Assembly: GCF_017562075.2 (NCBI RefSeq)
Contig: NC_054085.1
Location: 9,518,259 to 9,582,258 of the forward strand
DNA length: 64,000 bases
Source: Anopheles merus
Taxonomy: Eukaryota > Arthropoda > Insecta > Diptera > Culicidae
Direction of reading: 5' to 3'
Shown in pieces: positions 26,955-40,417 of this stretch. Below the pieces are notes generated by a model. That model was given only the letters and a program-made list of their open reading frames with translations, was not told the DNA's origin and searched no databases. The translations under genes were made by a program, and so were the position numbers. Every line of letters begins with the position of its first letter. The stretch's first letter is position 1.

Positions 26955-27629
26955 ATGACGAAGAATCTTGTGACGTGTTTAGCACGCCAGACTGATATTT
27001 ACCATAGGAATCTTAAACGGAACTATCGACTGTTCCGAGCTGTTTTCAAGGATCCACCTCTACGTTCCTGCCAGATTACTCCGTCGCCGGCCAATGCTGG
27101 CAGTCGCTGAAACCCGAACAGCATTTTACTCTCGCAACTCCCTTCTTTGTATGTGCCGTCTTCTAAATTCAGCTGACTATATCTATGAGCCTCGAATGAG
27201 CCTCGGCATGCGTCCAACAATAACTATATATAAATGTTCTGTTTGTTACCTAATGTCTATTGTAAACAAAATTTGACTCGAGAGTGCTTTATAGTCCATC
27301 GATTAATAAACACTAAACTTAACTAAACTAAACACAACTATACATATATTATATCCACAATAAATTCCACAATTATTAATACTACTACAGTCAGACCAAA
27401 AGCCAAAATGGACTTTGTTGAAAAAGGCTTTAATGTGCTAGCCTGCGGCGTATGGAGGCCCGCGCATTCAAATAGACCCCGTATACATCAAACATCTAAC
27501 TTAATCGTGTCCAAGAATAAAAATATTTCAGTGCTACTTCACTCACGATTAAAATAAATAAATTACTGTTTAAGATATACTGATCTATAGTTTACATATT
27601 TTGCACTATAGCTTAAATTGTTAAGCTTT

Positions 27630-27670
27630 ATACAACGATGACAAATATGTTTATTTTAACATCGTTGTAT
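27630..27670. repeat. Perfect 11-bp inverted repeat with 19-nt loop
   Basis: ATACAACGATG (27630-27640) and CATCGTTGTAT (27660-27670) form a perfect stem in AT-rich DNA. Confidence 0.5.
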
Positions 27671-28345
27671 GTTTTAGTAACTCATTGTTTCTTCTTCTTG
27701 AATGGGATGCTATCCTGTACAGGATCAGTTTGTTAACATATTTCCATATTTACAATCCATTCGTACTAGTATGTACGTGTAGTATAATGCCATAATGGGT
27801 TCGAAATAAGCTTCTCTCCACATTGGTTTGATTTGTTTTAGCAGCTTTCGGCTGATTGCTCTCTGCATTACGTAGCGAATACAGCTAGGTAAAAAGTAAC
27901 ATAAGGGGAAAAGTGTTAAAAAAAACCTTGACGAGAAAAAAGAAATTAGCTTACATTAAACTCTAACCTACATTCAATCATAATTCCTATGACTTTATTT
28001 GATATGAATATATGAATTTAATATGAATTTAATTTACATATTTTTAACCTAATGTAGTACTAAAAAATAAACTAGATGTTTAAATGCATAATTCTCTCAA
28101 AACTGGATATGTGATCTGTCCGGGATCAGCTTTTGGAGCTTTTTTAATTTTGTTTGACAATTTTGTTCTTAGCGTGATATGTATTTTTGTATGTATATAT
28201 CATGGGTTCAAGCTCCAAATGGACCATACCCCCAAGCGCAGGAATGACTGTCCTGCTGTGTGTAAACATTATGTCACTGAAAGCCAACTCCTCTAGTGGC
28301 ACAACTAGACCTTCACCGACAACGGTTGGTCTACCGAAAAGAACA

Positions 28346-28363
28346 AGAAGAAGAAGAAGAAGA
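28346..28363. repeat. (GAA)n tract
   Basis: AAGAAGAAG run of about six units. Confidence 0.7.
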
Positions 28364-31300
28364 AATATGTACACTAAATATGTCAACACATTCACCCCAT
28401 TGTAAATCAAACACTAAAATGTCATCTATGAAGTCAACTCAAGTCATGAGTGTAAATTTGAACAAACACTGAGAAATGGCGCCTTTCTAGCAGCTGCTAT
28501 TAAACACACAAACTTTACTCTTTAAGTTTACTATAAATAAAAACTCCATAAAAGTTTAATACAATATTTCTCTACTGTCGCTTCACCTGCCACACTACGC
28601 ACTGCCTGATCTGATTGGAATCGGAGATTAAATATTGATCCACCGGGCCCAGAAACCCTTTCTGCACAACCGCTCTGAACAACAACATCGTGAGGCTGCG
28701 CCCCGCACACCTGCATTGGGTCAAAACTTTACACACAAAGCCGCAGCTCGCCTGGAACACTGGAACCCATTTCCTGGAGGAGCTAAATAATCAATGCTCG
28801 CAAACGACAGCAACCCCTGGGGGAGTGGGCGACTATAAAAAAAGCGGTATCGATGACCTGTTTTTGGTAGCCGCTTTCCCATGCTAACGGGCGTGTTGCG
28901 ATTCATCTTGGCTTTCTTGGTTGATTACAAAGATAATCGACCGAATGGTGTGAGGGGGAATCATCGTACCCAACGTCCTACGGTTTACTTTGATCTTTTT
29001 ATTCGACCACCGTGTAAAGAGGTAAGTCACCGAGCAAGTCTGCGGGTCCTGTGGTCGAGTGAATAAATAATCGTTTTGGATCGTAACTAAAAACGCTTTA
29101 ATCGGCTTTATAAAGTGAAAGGAGTGAGAGAAAATGAATTTCGTCAACCGTTGTTAGGATGAAGTGTAGAGAGTTGAAAGCTTAATGCTTTAACAGTATG
29201 CTACACGAAGCATTGTGCTTTTATTTTATTTGTTTTTATTTAAATTGCATTCCCCAACAAGCTTCTGTTTTGTTATAAAAAAAAGGTTAAACAAAAAGCG
29301 AAACATGTTTCTATTTCCTGCTAAAACACACACCACAGACAGATGCATAACAAAACAAATAGACACACATTGCACGAACGTTCTAACCATAGACGGACCA
29401 TCCATGACAAGGGCAGCAAAAAAAAGTCAACACTTTGTTGATTTTTCCACTCTTGTACTCATTGTGGCGTTTCGAATGGGAAAAAACACCGCCAAACCTA
29501 GCACTAGAAAAATATCAACTCATGATCCTTTTCGGTGTGTTTGCGTGCCTCCAACCGGACAGCCGTTCCGGGGGAAGCTAACTCATTCCCACCGTCCACC
29601 AATCCTTGTTTTTTTTTCTGCTTCGCACCACCCCTTCAATGGAGAATATTAATTTTTGTATCCAATTTTGCGCTGCTACACGTTTTATTTATGTTTGCTC
29701 ATCCGCTCTAGTGTCGCTAGAGTGTTTTGTTTTACTTCTCTTTTTTAGTGTACCTTTTATCCGTTTCATACTTAGCTCACCTGCCCTCCGATGGTTTAAA
29801 ATGCAAAACACTATGCAAATACGCGGGCACATCGTGTACACGCTGTTGCTTCGGCGCCCGTAGAATCGATCGATTTTTTTATGTACACTTTGTTATTGTA
29901 GTTGTGCAAATAAGTGACGGGTAGGTTTTATATGCACCCTTTATAGCTTCGTTGTTGAGAGGGATGGATGTGTTACAATTTCATTCGATTTGGTACGATA
30001 AAATTGACTTACTAAAACACTTCTGTTAACGATATACTTGTGGGGTTTCGATCAAAATGGTGATGTGTAGAGCATTTTATTGATTTAAAATTCTATGAAA
30101 AGCTATATCCCTTGCTAACCAATTTCTACGAAAAGCCATTTCCTTTGCCCTCTAATATATTACCAACAAATTAGCTGGCTCGGGAACAAAAACCATCAAA
30201 AATTATCTACATCACACGCTGCAGTAGACGGCCACAGCTTACCTATCGCACTAAATAATCTCTAATATACGTCGAAAAACCGAACGGCTTGTAAGCTGTC
30301 AGCATTACCGCATACTCTACACGTTTTGATCTTTTCCCTATAATGGTGCGAACGCCTAAACAACAACGGTTTGCATGCCCGTGAAGCGGATGCATGCTGA
30401 CGGCAGCATGTACTATTTTGCGCAGCATCAGCAGCATAACACTGTCGGCATGTTTTATCGCCCATCGAACAATGTATAGCGAACAATAATCTCCTGTTGT
30501 GCTCGTGTGCGTGTGTGAGTGTGTGTGTGTACGCGCGCGTTGCTGCTGTGAGTTAATTTAGCAAATGACATTAGGCGGGCAGGTTTTGGCCGGTGCATAG
30601 AATTTTACACAACAACCAACGTATTGACCGCGTTTAATCGGAACAGCATTTTCTCATTAGCGCATTGTTTCTATGAAATTATGATAATGGATGATTTTTT
30701 TTCTTTTTTTTGGCACGATCACGAAATTAATGCGGCTTCAGGGAAGGCAAAACACCACAAGCTAATTTGCGTACTGAATTTCATTATCGATTGGAGAAGC
30801 GTTAGCGTGCCCGTTAAGCAATTACATCATAATCATTGACGTCCTATTCGATAATGCTAACTAGGGTCAATTAGGAACAATGTGAAAGTAGATTAACAAA
30901 CATCTACCTTCTGAAAATTGCAATTTTATGTTTTTATTCGCTTTCAGCTTATTGCTATTTTACGTGTTTTGGTGTCACAATTGTTTCCGACCGAATTCAA
31001 CCAACGACATGATCGCCTATCGTGCCACCTTTAGCACAAAACTTTCGCATCCCGGTTTTTGCGTGCATCTTTACAGAAAAAAGTAATTTAATTTAGGCTC
31101 ATTTACGACTTGCGCTCACATTTCTTTGAAGGCACGCGAGCAGCATTTTACCGCGTGCGTAACGTAACGGCGAAGACGTAACTCATCGTTGTACTTAAAA
31201 AAACCCGAAACGAAACAACTACAACGAACGAGAAGCAGTAGTAACCAACAGTAGCAAAAGTACTCCAAAAGGATAATAAAATTATAAAACTCGCGTGAGC

Positions 31301-31531
31301 AGTGTCGCGCGCTTTTTCCGCCGGGATAAAATAACACACGGAGGTTGCCTTTTCGTTTTCGCAGCAAATACGACGATTTCGGGGAAAACAAATTTGTCAA
31401 AATGAGTGTATGTAACACGGGCAAAGCGAAGGACATAAAAAAGGGAAGTTTTCCTCTTTCGGTATCAGCCCTTAACTTGAATACATCTCCGTTCGGTGTT
31501 GGTAAGGATTTAATTTGCATGACTTTCGCAG

Positions 31532-31566
31532 ACGACGAGCAGAAGAAGAGGAACAAGAAGCACCCG
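31532..31566 (+). other. Candidate 35-nt microexon (basic peptide)
   Basis: Flanked by CTTTCGCAG and GTAGGT, it encodes DDEQKKRNKKHP in the only stop-free biased frame (entry phase 1, exit phase 0). Highly charged and codon-biased (AAG, GAG, CAG) compared with the AT-rich flanks. It could be an alternative exon of a gene spread over the otherwise empty 1-40 kb region. No partner exons were established. Confidence 0.25.
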
Positions 31567-33275
31567 GTAGGTACTTGCCTATCAATTACATGAAGCCTTT
31601 TTATACCCCATTCTTTGCTTTGAAGCTTTTAAATTGCTGTCTTATAGAAAACAGATAGATATTGTTGGAACGTTTGAGGCATTGTTAATCACATATAGCT
31701 TCCCTTTATTAGATGTATTTTCTTCGTTTATTGTGGTTTAAAATATCACCTTGCATCAACTACACCTTCCGACAGTTGAAGTTATACATCTTTTCTCCCC
31801 CCGTAACATATCGTTTCCTACGCAAATCGAACTAAATCCTACGCGTGATTTAGTTCCAACAGCACAGAAAACAGACCCTTGAGCGCATTCCTACGTACCG
31901 AGCGAACAGGCTGCGTTGTGGCATGCTTTTACCAATTTTTTGAAATACAAAACAAAAAACGAGTTTGAAATTATTTTTAACATCCAGCCCTTCTTCGAAA
32001 CAGCGGCACACACACACACGTACACATAGCGATAAGCCTTGGGCTTGCGTTGGGAACTTACACACATGTCATTACGGTAGACGCCGGAGTGATAGCAGTG
32101 TGTGCGTGCGTGCGTGTGGCCACGGGCGAAAGGTTCGGATTTATTTTCGGTTCCGTTTGCGCTTTATGCAAGCTTTGCTGAATTTTTAAAGCAAAAGCAG
32201 TGGAATGGTGTATGTGCGTCTCGCTTTGAGCAGGAAAACAAAGATGCCAAACGATGATGGATTGATGGACGGTACTGGGCTGGGGGACCATGAAATATGT
32301 AGAATGTTTTTTTCGGAAATCTGATACTACCCTCGGTACTTCCCTGGTTCATGTGGTTGGGAAGAGACAATTGAAAGCTTAATGAAACAAATTCATCCAT
32401 TTTAAAATACTTCATCATACGAATCATCGCATACCTTTCTACAAAATAAATATAAATGGCTTCCGTACCCATCGTTTAGACGAATATTTCCCTCCTTTAG
32501 TATTAAATACTTTAAAAATGGTTACGTTTATGGCCATTTTATTGCAAATTGGAAATCAATCCCAACACACATCCACAAAACGTGAGAAACGCATTTCAAA
32601 GGCAACTAAAGAAAAACCTACATCACAGCACCACGTGCTCTTGATCGCCACCATCATGGAGCAGCCCAGTACTTTACTAGCGCAGCAGGCTCTTGGGCGA
32701 AAATAAAAAAAAGCCATGCCATAGAAAACCATCACAATCACATACCAACACAACACCCATCACTCGCGTATCAATTGTTTTGCTCGTTGCTGGATCACTC
32801 AACGATCGTGTTACCTTTCCCATTCAGCGGTGGTTTGATTTGAAAAAGCAAAACAAAAAAAAAAAGTGGTTGTGATAAAAATGCTGGCTAGATTTCCTGT
32901 TTGTCCTCCAGCTACCCACACACACACACTCACGCCCAAGCAGCAAATAGATTTCTTCAACCTTCTGGGAATCCTTACTATAGCAGCGTGAAACTTAAAT
33001 GTGAAGCACTGGAACCATTCCTTCACAAATTCAGTCCCTTCCCCCTGATCTGTTGAAAGAAAGTAGCCATCCACACCCCTTCCCCCTGATCCAGTGTCAA
33101 CGCGAGCTGCAATATAATGCTTTCGCTCAAGGATAACGTTTCCCGGGGCGCGCACGATTGCTGCTGTTGTTGCTGCTGCCGTAGCTTTGCAGATGTTTTC
33201 ACACATTCCGTGCCCGAAACGTGACTGGCGTTACCGATCCGGGCGAAGCGGAAGTGATTGAACGCGCGAAGAAAA

Positions 33276-33287
33276 GGGGGGGGGGGG
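33276..33287. repeat. Poly(G) run
   Basis: Twelve consecutive G bases; prone to length change and sequencing error. Confidence 0.8.
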
Positions 33288-36200
33288 AAGGGAAGCGAAA
33301 GCAAGAAGAAATGCGAACGTGACGGTGGTCCGAACGGTCTCCAATCGGTGTCCAACTTTTGCGCTTTAAATTGATAGATTTCAATTTGGGCGAAGTATTA
33401 AAGCGTGGTTAGTGGCGTAATCATGATGGGATTACATTTACTTCAATTACTTCGGTTGGTGGAGTTGTTAAATGGACGAGCAGTGTAATGCAGTTTATTA
33501 TTGGACTGGCATAAAAATGAAAACTAGTTATCGATAGCTCATCATCAAAAGTAATCATATTTCATCAACAGTTTTGTATTACTATTTTTGGTAGATGTTT
33601 GTAGAATAACCATACCTTTCAGCGTTTTAAACGACATGAAACGACCGAACGTATATAATGTAAATAATGCCTATGCCACTCACAATGCAATGGAAACTAT
33701 GCATTTGATGTGATGTGCTTACATCAAACAATGTAACAATCCAATCTGATTGAAGGGTTCAATCGAGATGAAAGCAACGAGGTAAACAATTCCCAAAGCC
33801 ATTGCAGCCCTCTTGCACCTACTCGATGAACTTTTCGACTTGAAAGTACGATACGACTGTTGCTAGCGATGGCAATTTTGAGGTCGTTTGTACTACTTCA
33901 ACTCTCTTTGCCTTGTTTGCGGTATACCTCATGCTACCGAGCAGGCTGAATAAAACATGAAGCAAAACATGTACCGCTTTCATTCAATTTGATCAACAAT
34001 TATATTGTGATAGCATAAAACATTTGGTAAAATTTTCAGCACAGTGGGAGTTTTTCATGTCATTTGTTATGTGAACGAAGAAATTGCGCCTGAAGGTATG
34101 CAATGGCATTCAATGTTTAAATTAACCGACGGGCAATACCCCGTTGCGCGAATAAACTCAGAATTGATAATTTACAAGCGGGTTTAGTACGTAGTGCGCG
34201 TGTGGGGTGAGGTTTGTAATCACGGGGTCTATTCGAGTGCGGGGCGCCCCTCACGAGAGTACTCTATCTACTATCTACTGGCCTCCAGGTTAGCGAAGCG
34301 GGCCTCCAGTCGGTTCATAGATCTTTTAAACATATACTTTAGTTGGCAGAATAATACAAAAAATCCAAAATTCAATTTAGGAAATTCTTTCAAAATTCCG
34401 AGCATAAACAAAATTCAACTAGAGAAAAATGAAGAATCCATATTAAAGCTTTGTTCCAGTGTACAACGGCTTTCATGAAAATTAATAAAAATTGTAGGTG
34501 TATGAGCAGTTTTTGTGAAACTGCTGCATTAGCCTGCCGAAAACTAGTTATCTTAAACGATTCTTGTTAGTATGCTAAATTATTTTCAATTTCCAAAAGG
34601 TATTTTTCTAACAAAACAGACTGTGAAATGCCTGTAATGTCGGGAAATTAACCAAAATATTTGAAATTATATGGATTAAACAGCTTAAGACATAGAAACA
34701 GTTATAAATTGTGATAATCGTTAATCGTCGTAACAATCATTGGATTGCATTGGATACATTAGATTATGCTTGATTTGTGACAAACTAATACTTAATAATA
34801 GATCTAATACTAAGACTAAGTAATATTGTAGTTCTCAAGTGGTCAGATCGCTGTTCAGTTCTGATACTTGAGTAAAAATCAATTAATTACCCTTGTTGGT
34901 TGTTTATTTATAAAAATAGATAAAAACAAACACGCAAGACATGCTAAAATCTCTTGTTAGTGAACATTGGAAACTGATCGAATATCACCTGCTGAAATCT
35001 ATATTTTTGTCCATAGATGAGTGATTCATTGAACTAATTTGTATCATTTTCGTGTATTTTTATTCCTACAATGTTCATTATAGCTTTATAATAAATATTT
35101 GATAAACTACAATCAGAACCTTATCAAAAGTCCAGCTGGTGCTATTATGATTTCACACTTGTTTTCAGGAATATTCCAGCATAATTGAAAAATATTACAC
35201 CTATATGTAACAGCTTATTTAACATTCTCAACTAAAAAAAAAATAATTGATGTGGTAATTTTATAACTATTGCAAGAAACATGGTGTGGTGAAAGAATAA
35301 CATTGCTCTATTTTCTAAACGTTTGTTATATGAACTGCATAAACTTGCTATTATATGCACTGCGAGTGAATGACTAGCCTCGTGAATAATCGAGAGTTAA
35401 ATCACTCTTCGAGAGTTAATTCTCGAAAAAGGGACTAAACTTACGTATGATGAATCACTTCATGGGTGTTCATATCATCCTTAAATAGTTACATCACAAT
35501 TGTGATAAACAACCTAAACTTAGTTTCATATACTCTTTGCAAATACTCTCTGAATCACTCGCTCAATCTGAATTAAGGAAGTTACATATTATTTTCAACT
35601 CATTTACCTCGTTCTTCATTGAAATACAAGAGTTTTTTTTTAATTTATATTCCTTTACTGCTTCGATACTAGCTGCTAGCTTTAAACTAAAGCCAACCAA
35701 CATCAACAAACTATTCCATCACAACAACCACCGTCGAAGCCATTTACCAGTGCACATACTCTATTGCAAAACTCAAACGCAGACAAAGAAATGAAATTAA
35801 ATAATTCATTACGTTCCTTTCCTTCCACGAGCACAGGCAAAAGCTCCTGGGGAGCCGGACAGATACACGAGAGAGTTTGCTCATCTTTTGTTGCTGCGCG
35901 CTGGGCACACGTGTCTGCTCATTGATCCATCACCAACTCCTCCACCAACTCGGGCGCCTGACGCTCATTGCTCGATCAGTGCTCGACGGTAAGTGGCAGT
36001 GACTTCCACTGACAGGATTCCAAAGAGGAGAGTGGAAATAAAAACAGAACCCATAAAAATCCAAAACTACTCCGGCTTGGGGAAAAAAAGACTAAACTAA
36101 GTAAAATTTTAATGCGAATCGACTTGTGGAGGATTGAGGATTTTCAGAAGTTCAGTTAGATAAAGCTTGCGTGTCGTGTGGCAAAAATCCTAAACTAACG

Positions 36201-39200
36201 AACTCGTGGTCCACTTTTCCGGGAAGAGAGCATTCGATTGTTCTATACCCCGAGTTGGGATGTGAATTTCCCTTCATTACAACTGTGGTGCGCTGTTTTG
36301 TTTCCTCTTTCACCCGAAAGCTTTCCACTTTGTGTGTACATAACGCTCTTTCCTTCGATAATATTCAGATAAACCATCGTTCGGTATTTTACTGCTTACA
36401 TCCCACACTTCCAGCCAGTGCGAAACACCGAACTGAGAGAAAGTTAAGCGTGATGTTTTTCTGCAACAGCAACCACAAAAAAATGCGGCGACCGAAACCG
36501 AAACGCTTGTGGCTTTCAGTTTATGTGTTGGCATTCAACAGACACCCTTCCTTTTTACGCCGAGTGAGGTCCACCCTGTTTGCTATCCCGTTACTGGTGG
36601 AAAACTCAATCAACACTGACACAACTCAACCAAACTAAACTGAACTGTTAGTTTATGTATGTGTGCTTCTTTTTGTAACCTTTTCAGTGTTGGCCTTTTG
36701 ACCAATAAGAGAAAGGGGAATGCCCTTTTTGGGACATTAATTCAACGAACGATTTGAACGGCCTGTTCGACGTAAATGAAGTCAACACACAGATTGATTG
36801 CAATACATTATTTAATGGGTCGAATTGCGACAAAACCATCGACACAGAATGTAGTTTGTGGATTCAATTGTTTAATTTTTAATGTTACTGTTCAATTGAT
36901 TTGTTTCATTCGAAGAAGAAAAATGATGTGGTTTGTCTAGATGTTTTGCTATTTTCCACTTAAACAACGCTCAATGAAACACTAATCGTTTAATGAAGGA
37001 CTGTAGTGTATTCTAAAAAAATAAGTCTTTTTAATTAGAAACACTTTACACTGAACTTCAAAGCGATTTTCTTTCCAATTTCATGGATCAATCCCATTCC
37101 CGCTCGTACTCCGTCATCCATTTGAAACAGAGTGATTGAGGAAAGGCATTATAGAAAAGCTCACACTTCTTTCCGTTACCGTGCAAATACAAGCAGTTTG
37201 TTTTTCACCGTGGAAAGGCGTGAAAATTGACCCCGTCGGCAGCGTTGACGGAGCGCAATGGCAATCTGGAGTGCTGAGCGCACTGTTATTGCTTTGTTCT
37301 TGCGCCAGCTACACCAAGACAAGCAATCACGCTGCTGCCATCTGCAACTAGCACTGCCTCGAGGCTGCCTCTCCAAACCCTGCCAGGCCCAGGATGGGTG
37401 GAAAACTGAAATTAGCATTTTTTATTTGATTGACGAGCGCGGAAACCGTGCCAGGCAGTGTGAGCCGCCAAAGCTTTCATGTTGTTTTGCTTCTGGTTCC
37501 ATTGGTTGGTAAAAAACAGCTTCACTGAACGTTTCGTTTTGCTAAAATGTAGGGCAGCAAGGCAGTGTGTTTTGGTAAGTTCAGGAACAAATGCAGAAGA
37601 AAAAAAATACAATGGACAGCTTTTAAGTATTTACTGCGCTTTCGAAGGAGGAGTACGAGTTCGCTCCGGTCTCGGATGACGACTACACCGAATGACAGAT
37701 GATTGATTTTCATGGCATTTATGGAAATGAATAGACAGCGTACCAGGCTATTTAAAGTCAGTCTTTAAAGTCTGCTGGAACTTGTTGCGACATTGATAAA
37801 AGGTCAACTTGATGGAAAAGCATTGGACTTGAAGTGATTACTTTTGATATTTAAATGCTTATTTTTTACAAATACTATAGCTTTTTCCACATTTTTTTAA
37901 TACAAAGGAAGAGAAATAACATGCTTCAACCGAGAGCTCGCATGAACATATTTCTCTTTACAATTCAGTAACGAATCATTTTGCTTCTAATTGCTCTGCC
38001 TTCTTGACAATGATAAGCTTTGTTTTGAGCACACACGATAGTCGGTTGCGTTTCCTGTTCAGTCTCTTCTCCTGATCGTTATCGACAGGAAGTTAATGAG
38101 GTAGAAAGACACCGCAATCTATAGGGCGTCTTTTTCAGTTTGCTCACCTTCGACCTCTTAATTGCTCTCAAAGTGTATTTTCTGTCATCATTCCATTCTC
38201 TTGAAGTGGCAATTATTACACCAACAAATCCAACCACATTAAAGCTTCTAACGAAAGCCATTAAAACTAAGAAAATCATGCAATAAATGTTAACTGTCTG
38301 GTGGAAAAATCGTTGAAACCTCCTTTCTGTCACGCATATTGCATACATTTAGGAGCTTTTTCTCATTCCTTTTATCGTTGCACGCTGTGCTACGTCGTGC
38401 TTTCATTAACGAGCTCATTTAAGGTAAGCAAAACAAATCAATTACTTTAAAACCTATTCACGCGAACGATGGCATCAGTGCAGAAAGCCAAACGTCCCAC
38501 CCTGCAATTCTAATACCTTCTCGTTTCGATCGTGTATCACAATTTACAAAACTTTTTGCCATAAAAGTATGAATATTAAGCTAAACCGGGTTGGATGGGG
38601 CTTACCACGCAAAAGAACAGCTCTCGCTGGCCGTGTAATTCATCGAGCAGTAAGTAAGCAATACGGCCATTAAAACTTTTGCCAAACATGGCCGGCTCTA
38701 AAGTGCCGCTACGTGACGGCCTGCTGGGGCGCATGGTACGCCCCTTGTTGTTATCAGCACTGACACTCTTTGAACAACAGTTTATTACAGCGTTCGATAA
38801 GCGGCAGTAATTTGCTGCAAGCCCATCTCTGGGAATATGGGTTTCAAATTGCGGGCAAAAGTTGTACCAAACCGGTTTGAACTGCTTTGATGATGCTAAC
38901 GGATGATGCATAAATTGTTTCCAATTGCTTGGAAGCTTAAATTCAAACTGCAAACCAACCTTCCACCCTATATTTCTCTATTGTCCATTCCCCTCTTCAA
39001 AACAACCTAAACCACCCAGAGCATGGCAGTTAAAATGGAGTCCCGTTTTTTACCGGTAAGCTGCTCGGTACGTCATGTTTCTGATTCTGATGCAATTCGG
39101 AAGAGATTAATTTTTGCCCCCTTTCCAGGGGGTCTTTGGAAAACATTGATGCAGCTGCAGGCTAGCTCGAAATATCGGTAATGCTGTACCTCGTGTTGCA

Positions 39201-40073
39201 TGCACTACATGCCGGGGCTTTGAGTGCTTATTTCGAAAGACACGTGTACCACCGCCGGGCACAATCGAACCGACGCAATCGAGTTCGTTTGTGTATGCAT
39301 TTATAAAATCCCTCCGGACTTTGCTCGAACCCGGTCCCGGCTCGTACCGGTGGCTCGGAATTCTGTGTCTTTAAATATTCACCGAACATTTCCGCCTCTG
39401 GGGAGCGCAACCGTAAACCATACCGTGCACGTGCACAAGCCTCCTATTTTGCCTGATCAGATGATGGCAATGAAGTTGTCGAATTGTATCGTTTTTGCAA
39501 CATAGAGAAACTATTTCAGCTTCAGGATCAGAGCATTCGAAATGGAATTTCAAATGTTCGATGTTGTGCATGCAAACCAAAGCAATGAAGCAGTTTCCAC
39601 AATTGGCCAATAACGAGGAAAACCCCTCAATTAGCGTACTTAAATGTTAAGCATTCAGTACAACCGAAACCCAAGCCCATTACCACGAACCGTACCTTAA
39701 CAGAGCGCAGAACCTAAAACAAAATTTCCCTTTTGGAAAAAACCACTCAATTAATAAAAATTACACCACCAAAATTGCGCTTGCCTGCAACGGTACGCGC
39801 GGTGTGAAATTAATTAATGAAATTAGCTTTTTTTATGCCCCCGAAAAAGAACCCGGTTTCTGTGGAAATGAGGAAAAACCTCATGCCCGCGAGGCAGCTT
39901 AAACAACAGTGGAGGATGTAAACAGTACCAGCAAAAGTTGTATCGTTTTTGTAGACCGCCACGAAGCACTTTTGGCAGTTTTCTTTGGAAATTTGTATCA
40001 CTCTACGCTGGAGTGGTGGGATTTACCGAAAGTTTAACTAATTGCAGTCGCTCAAGTTTGTTGTATTTTTGTT

Positions 40074-40141
40074 CTCTTCATCTCTCTTTATCTTTCTCTC
40101 TCTTTCTTTCTCTCTCTCCCTCTTTTTCAAACACACACACA
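40074..40141. repeat. Pyrimidine-rich (TC/TTTC)n tract followed by (CA)n
   Basis: CTCTT/TTTCTC units merging into ACACACAC, about 280 bp downstream of the stop codon of protease copy A. Confidence 0.7.
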
Positions 40142-40392
40142 GCTAAAGATTATCGTTTGTATGTGGTTGAAGATGTCGTGTATTTGATTTTGCACCTTCG
40201 TGTGAAAGCGTCGAGCTAACCGTTTATTTTGAATTTTGGAGCGTGTATGGACAATTGCATACTGTTAGGCGCTTACGTTTGGTTTGAAAGCATCCGTTGA
40301 CGGTTTCACCGTCTGTGAAAGCTTTCAGAAAATTTAACAAAACGCACATTTTGAATAACCGTTAAAAAGTAAAAAAAAAAAGATTATCTTTT

Positions 40393-40398
40393 TTTATT
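40393..40398 (-). terminator. Poly(A) signal AATAAA of protease copy A
   Basis: AATAAA on the minus strand about 20 bp past the copy A stop codon, followed by an A/T-rich tract. A 3' UTR this short is plausible for small secreted proteases of insects. Confidence 0.5.
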
Positions 40399-40417
40399 TA
40401 TATAAACTCACTCATTC

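Larger units (their letters stand above)
26963..40073. other. No recognisable gene; long AT-rich spacer
   Basis: AT-rich, notably at 27.3-28.1, 29.9-30.9 and 33.4-35.6 kb. It contains the 35-nt candidate microexon at 31532. Isolated donor-like sites occur at 35986 (CTCGACG/GTAAGT) and 39054 (ACCG/GTAAGC, preceded by MAVKMESRFLP). Homeodomain-type TTAATTA words occur at 39.8 kb. It may hold enhancers or long introns. Confidence 0.4.

Noticed and set aside
36171..36638. 155-codon plus-strand frame
   Set aside because: No bias, no signal peptide or domain; local composition explains it.
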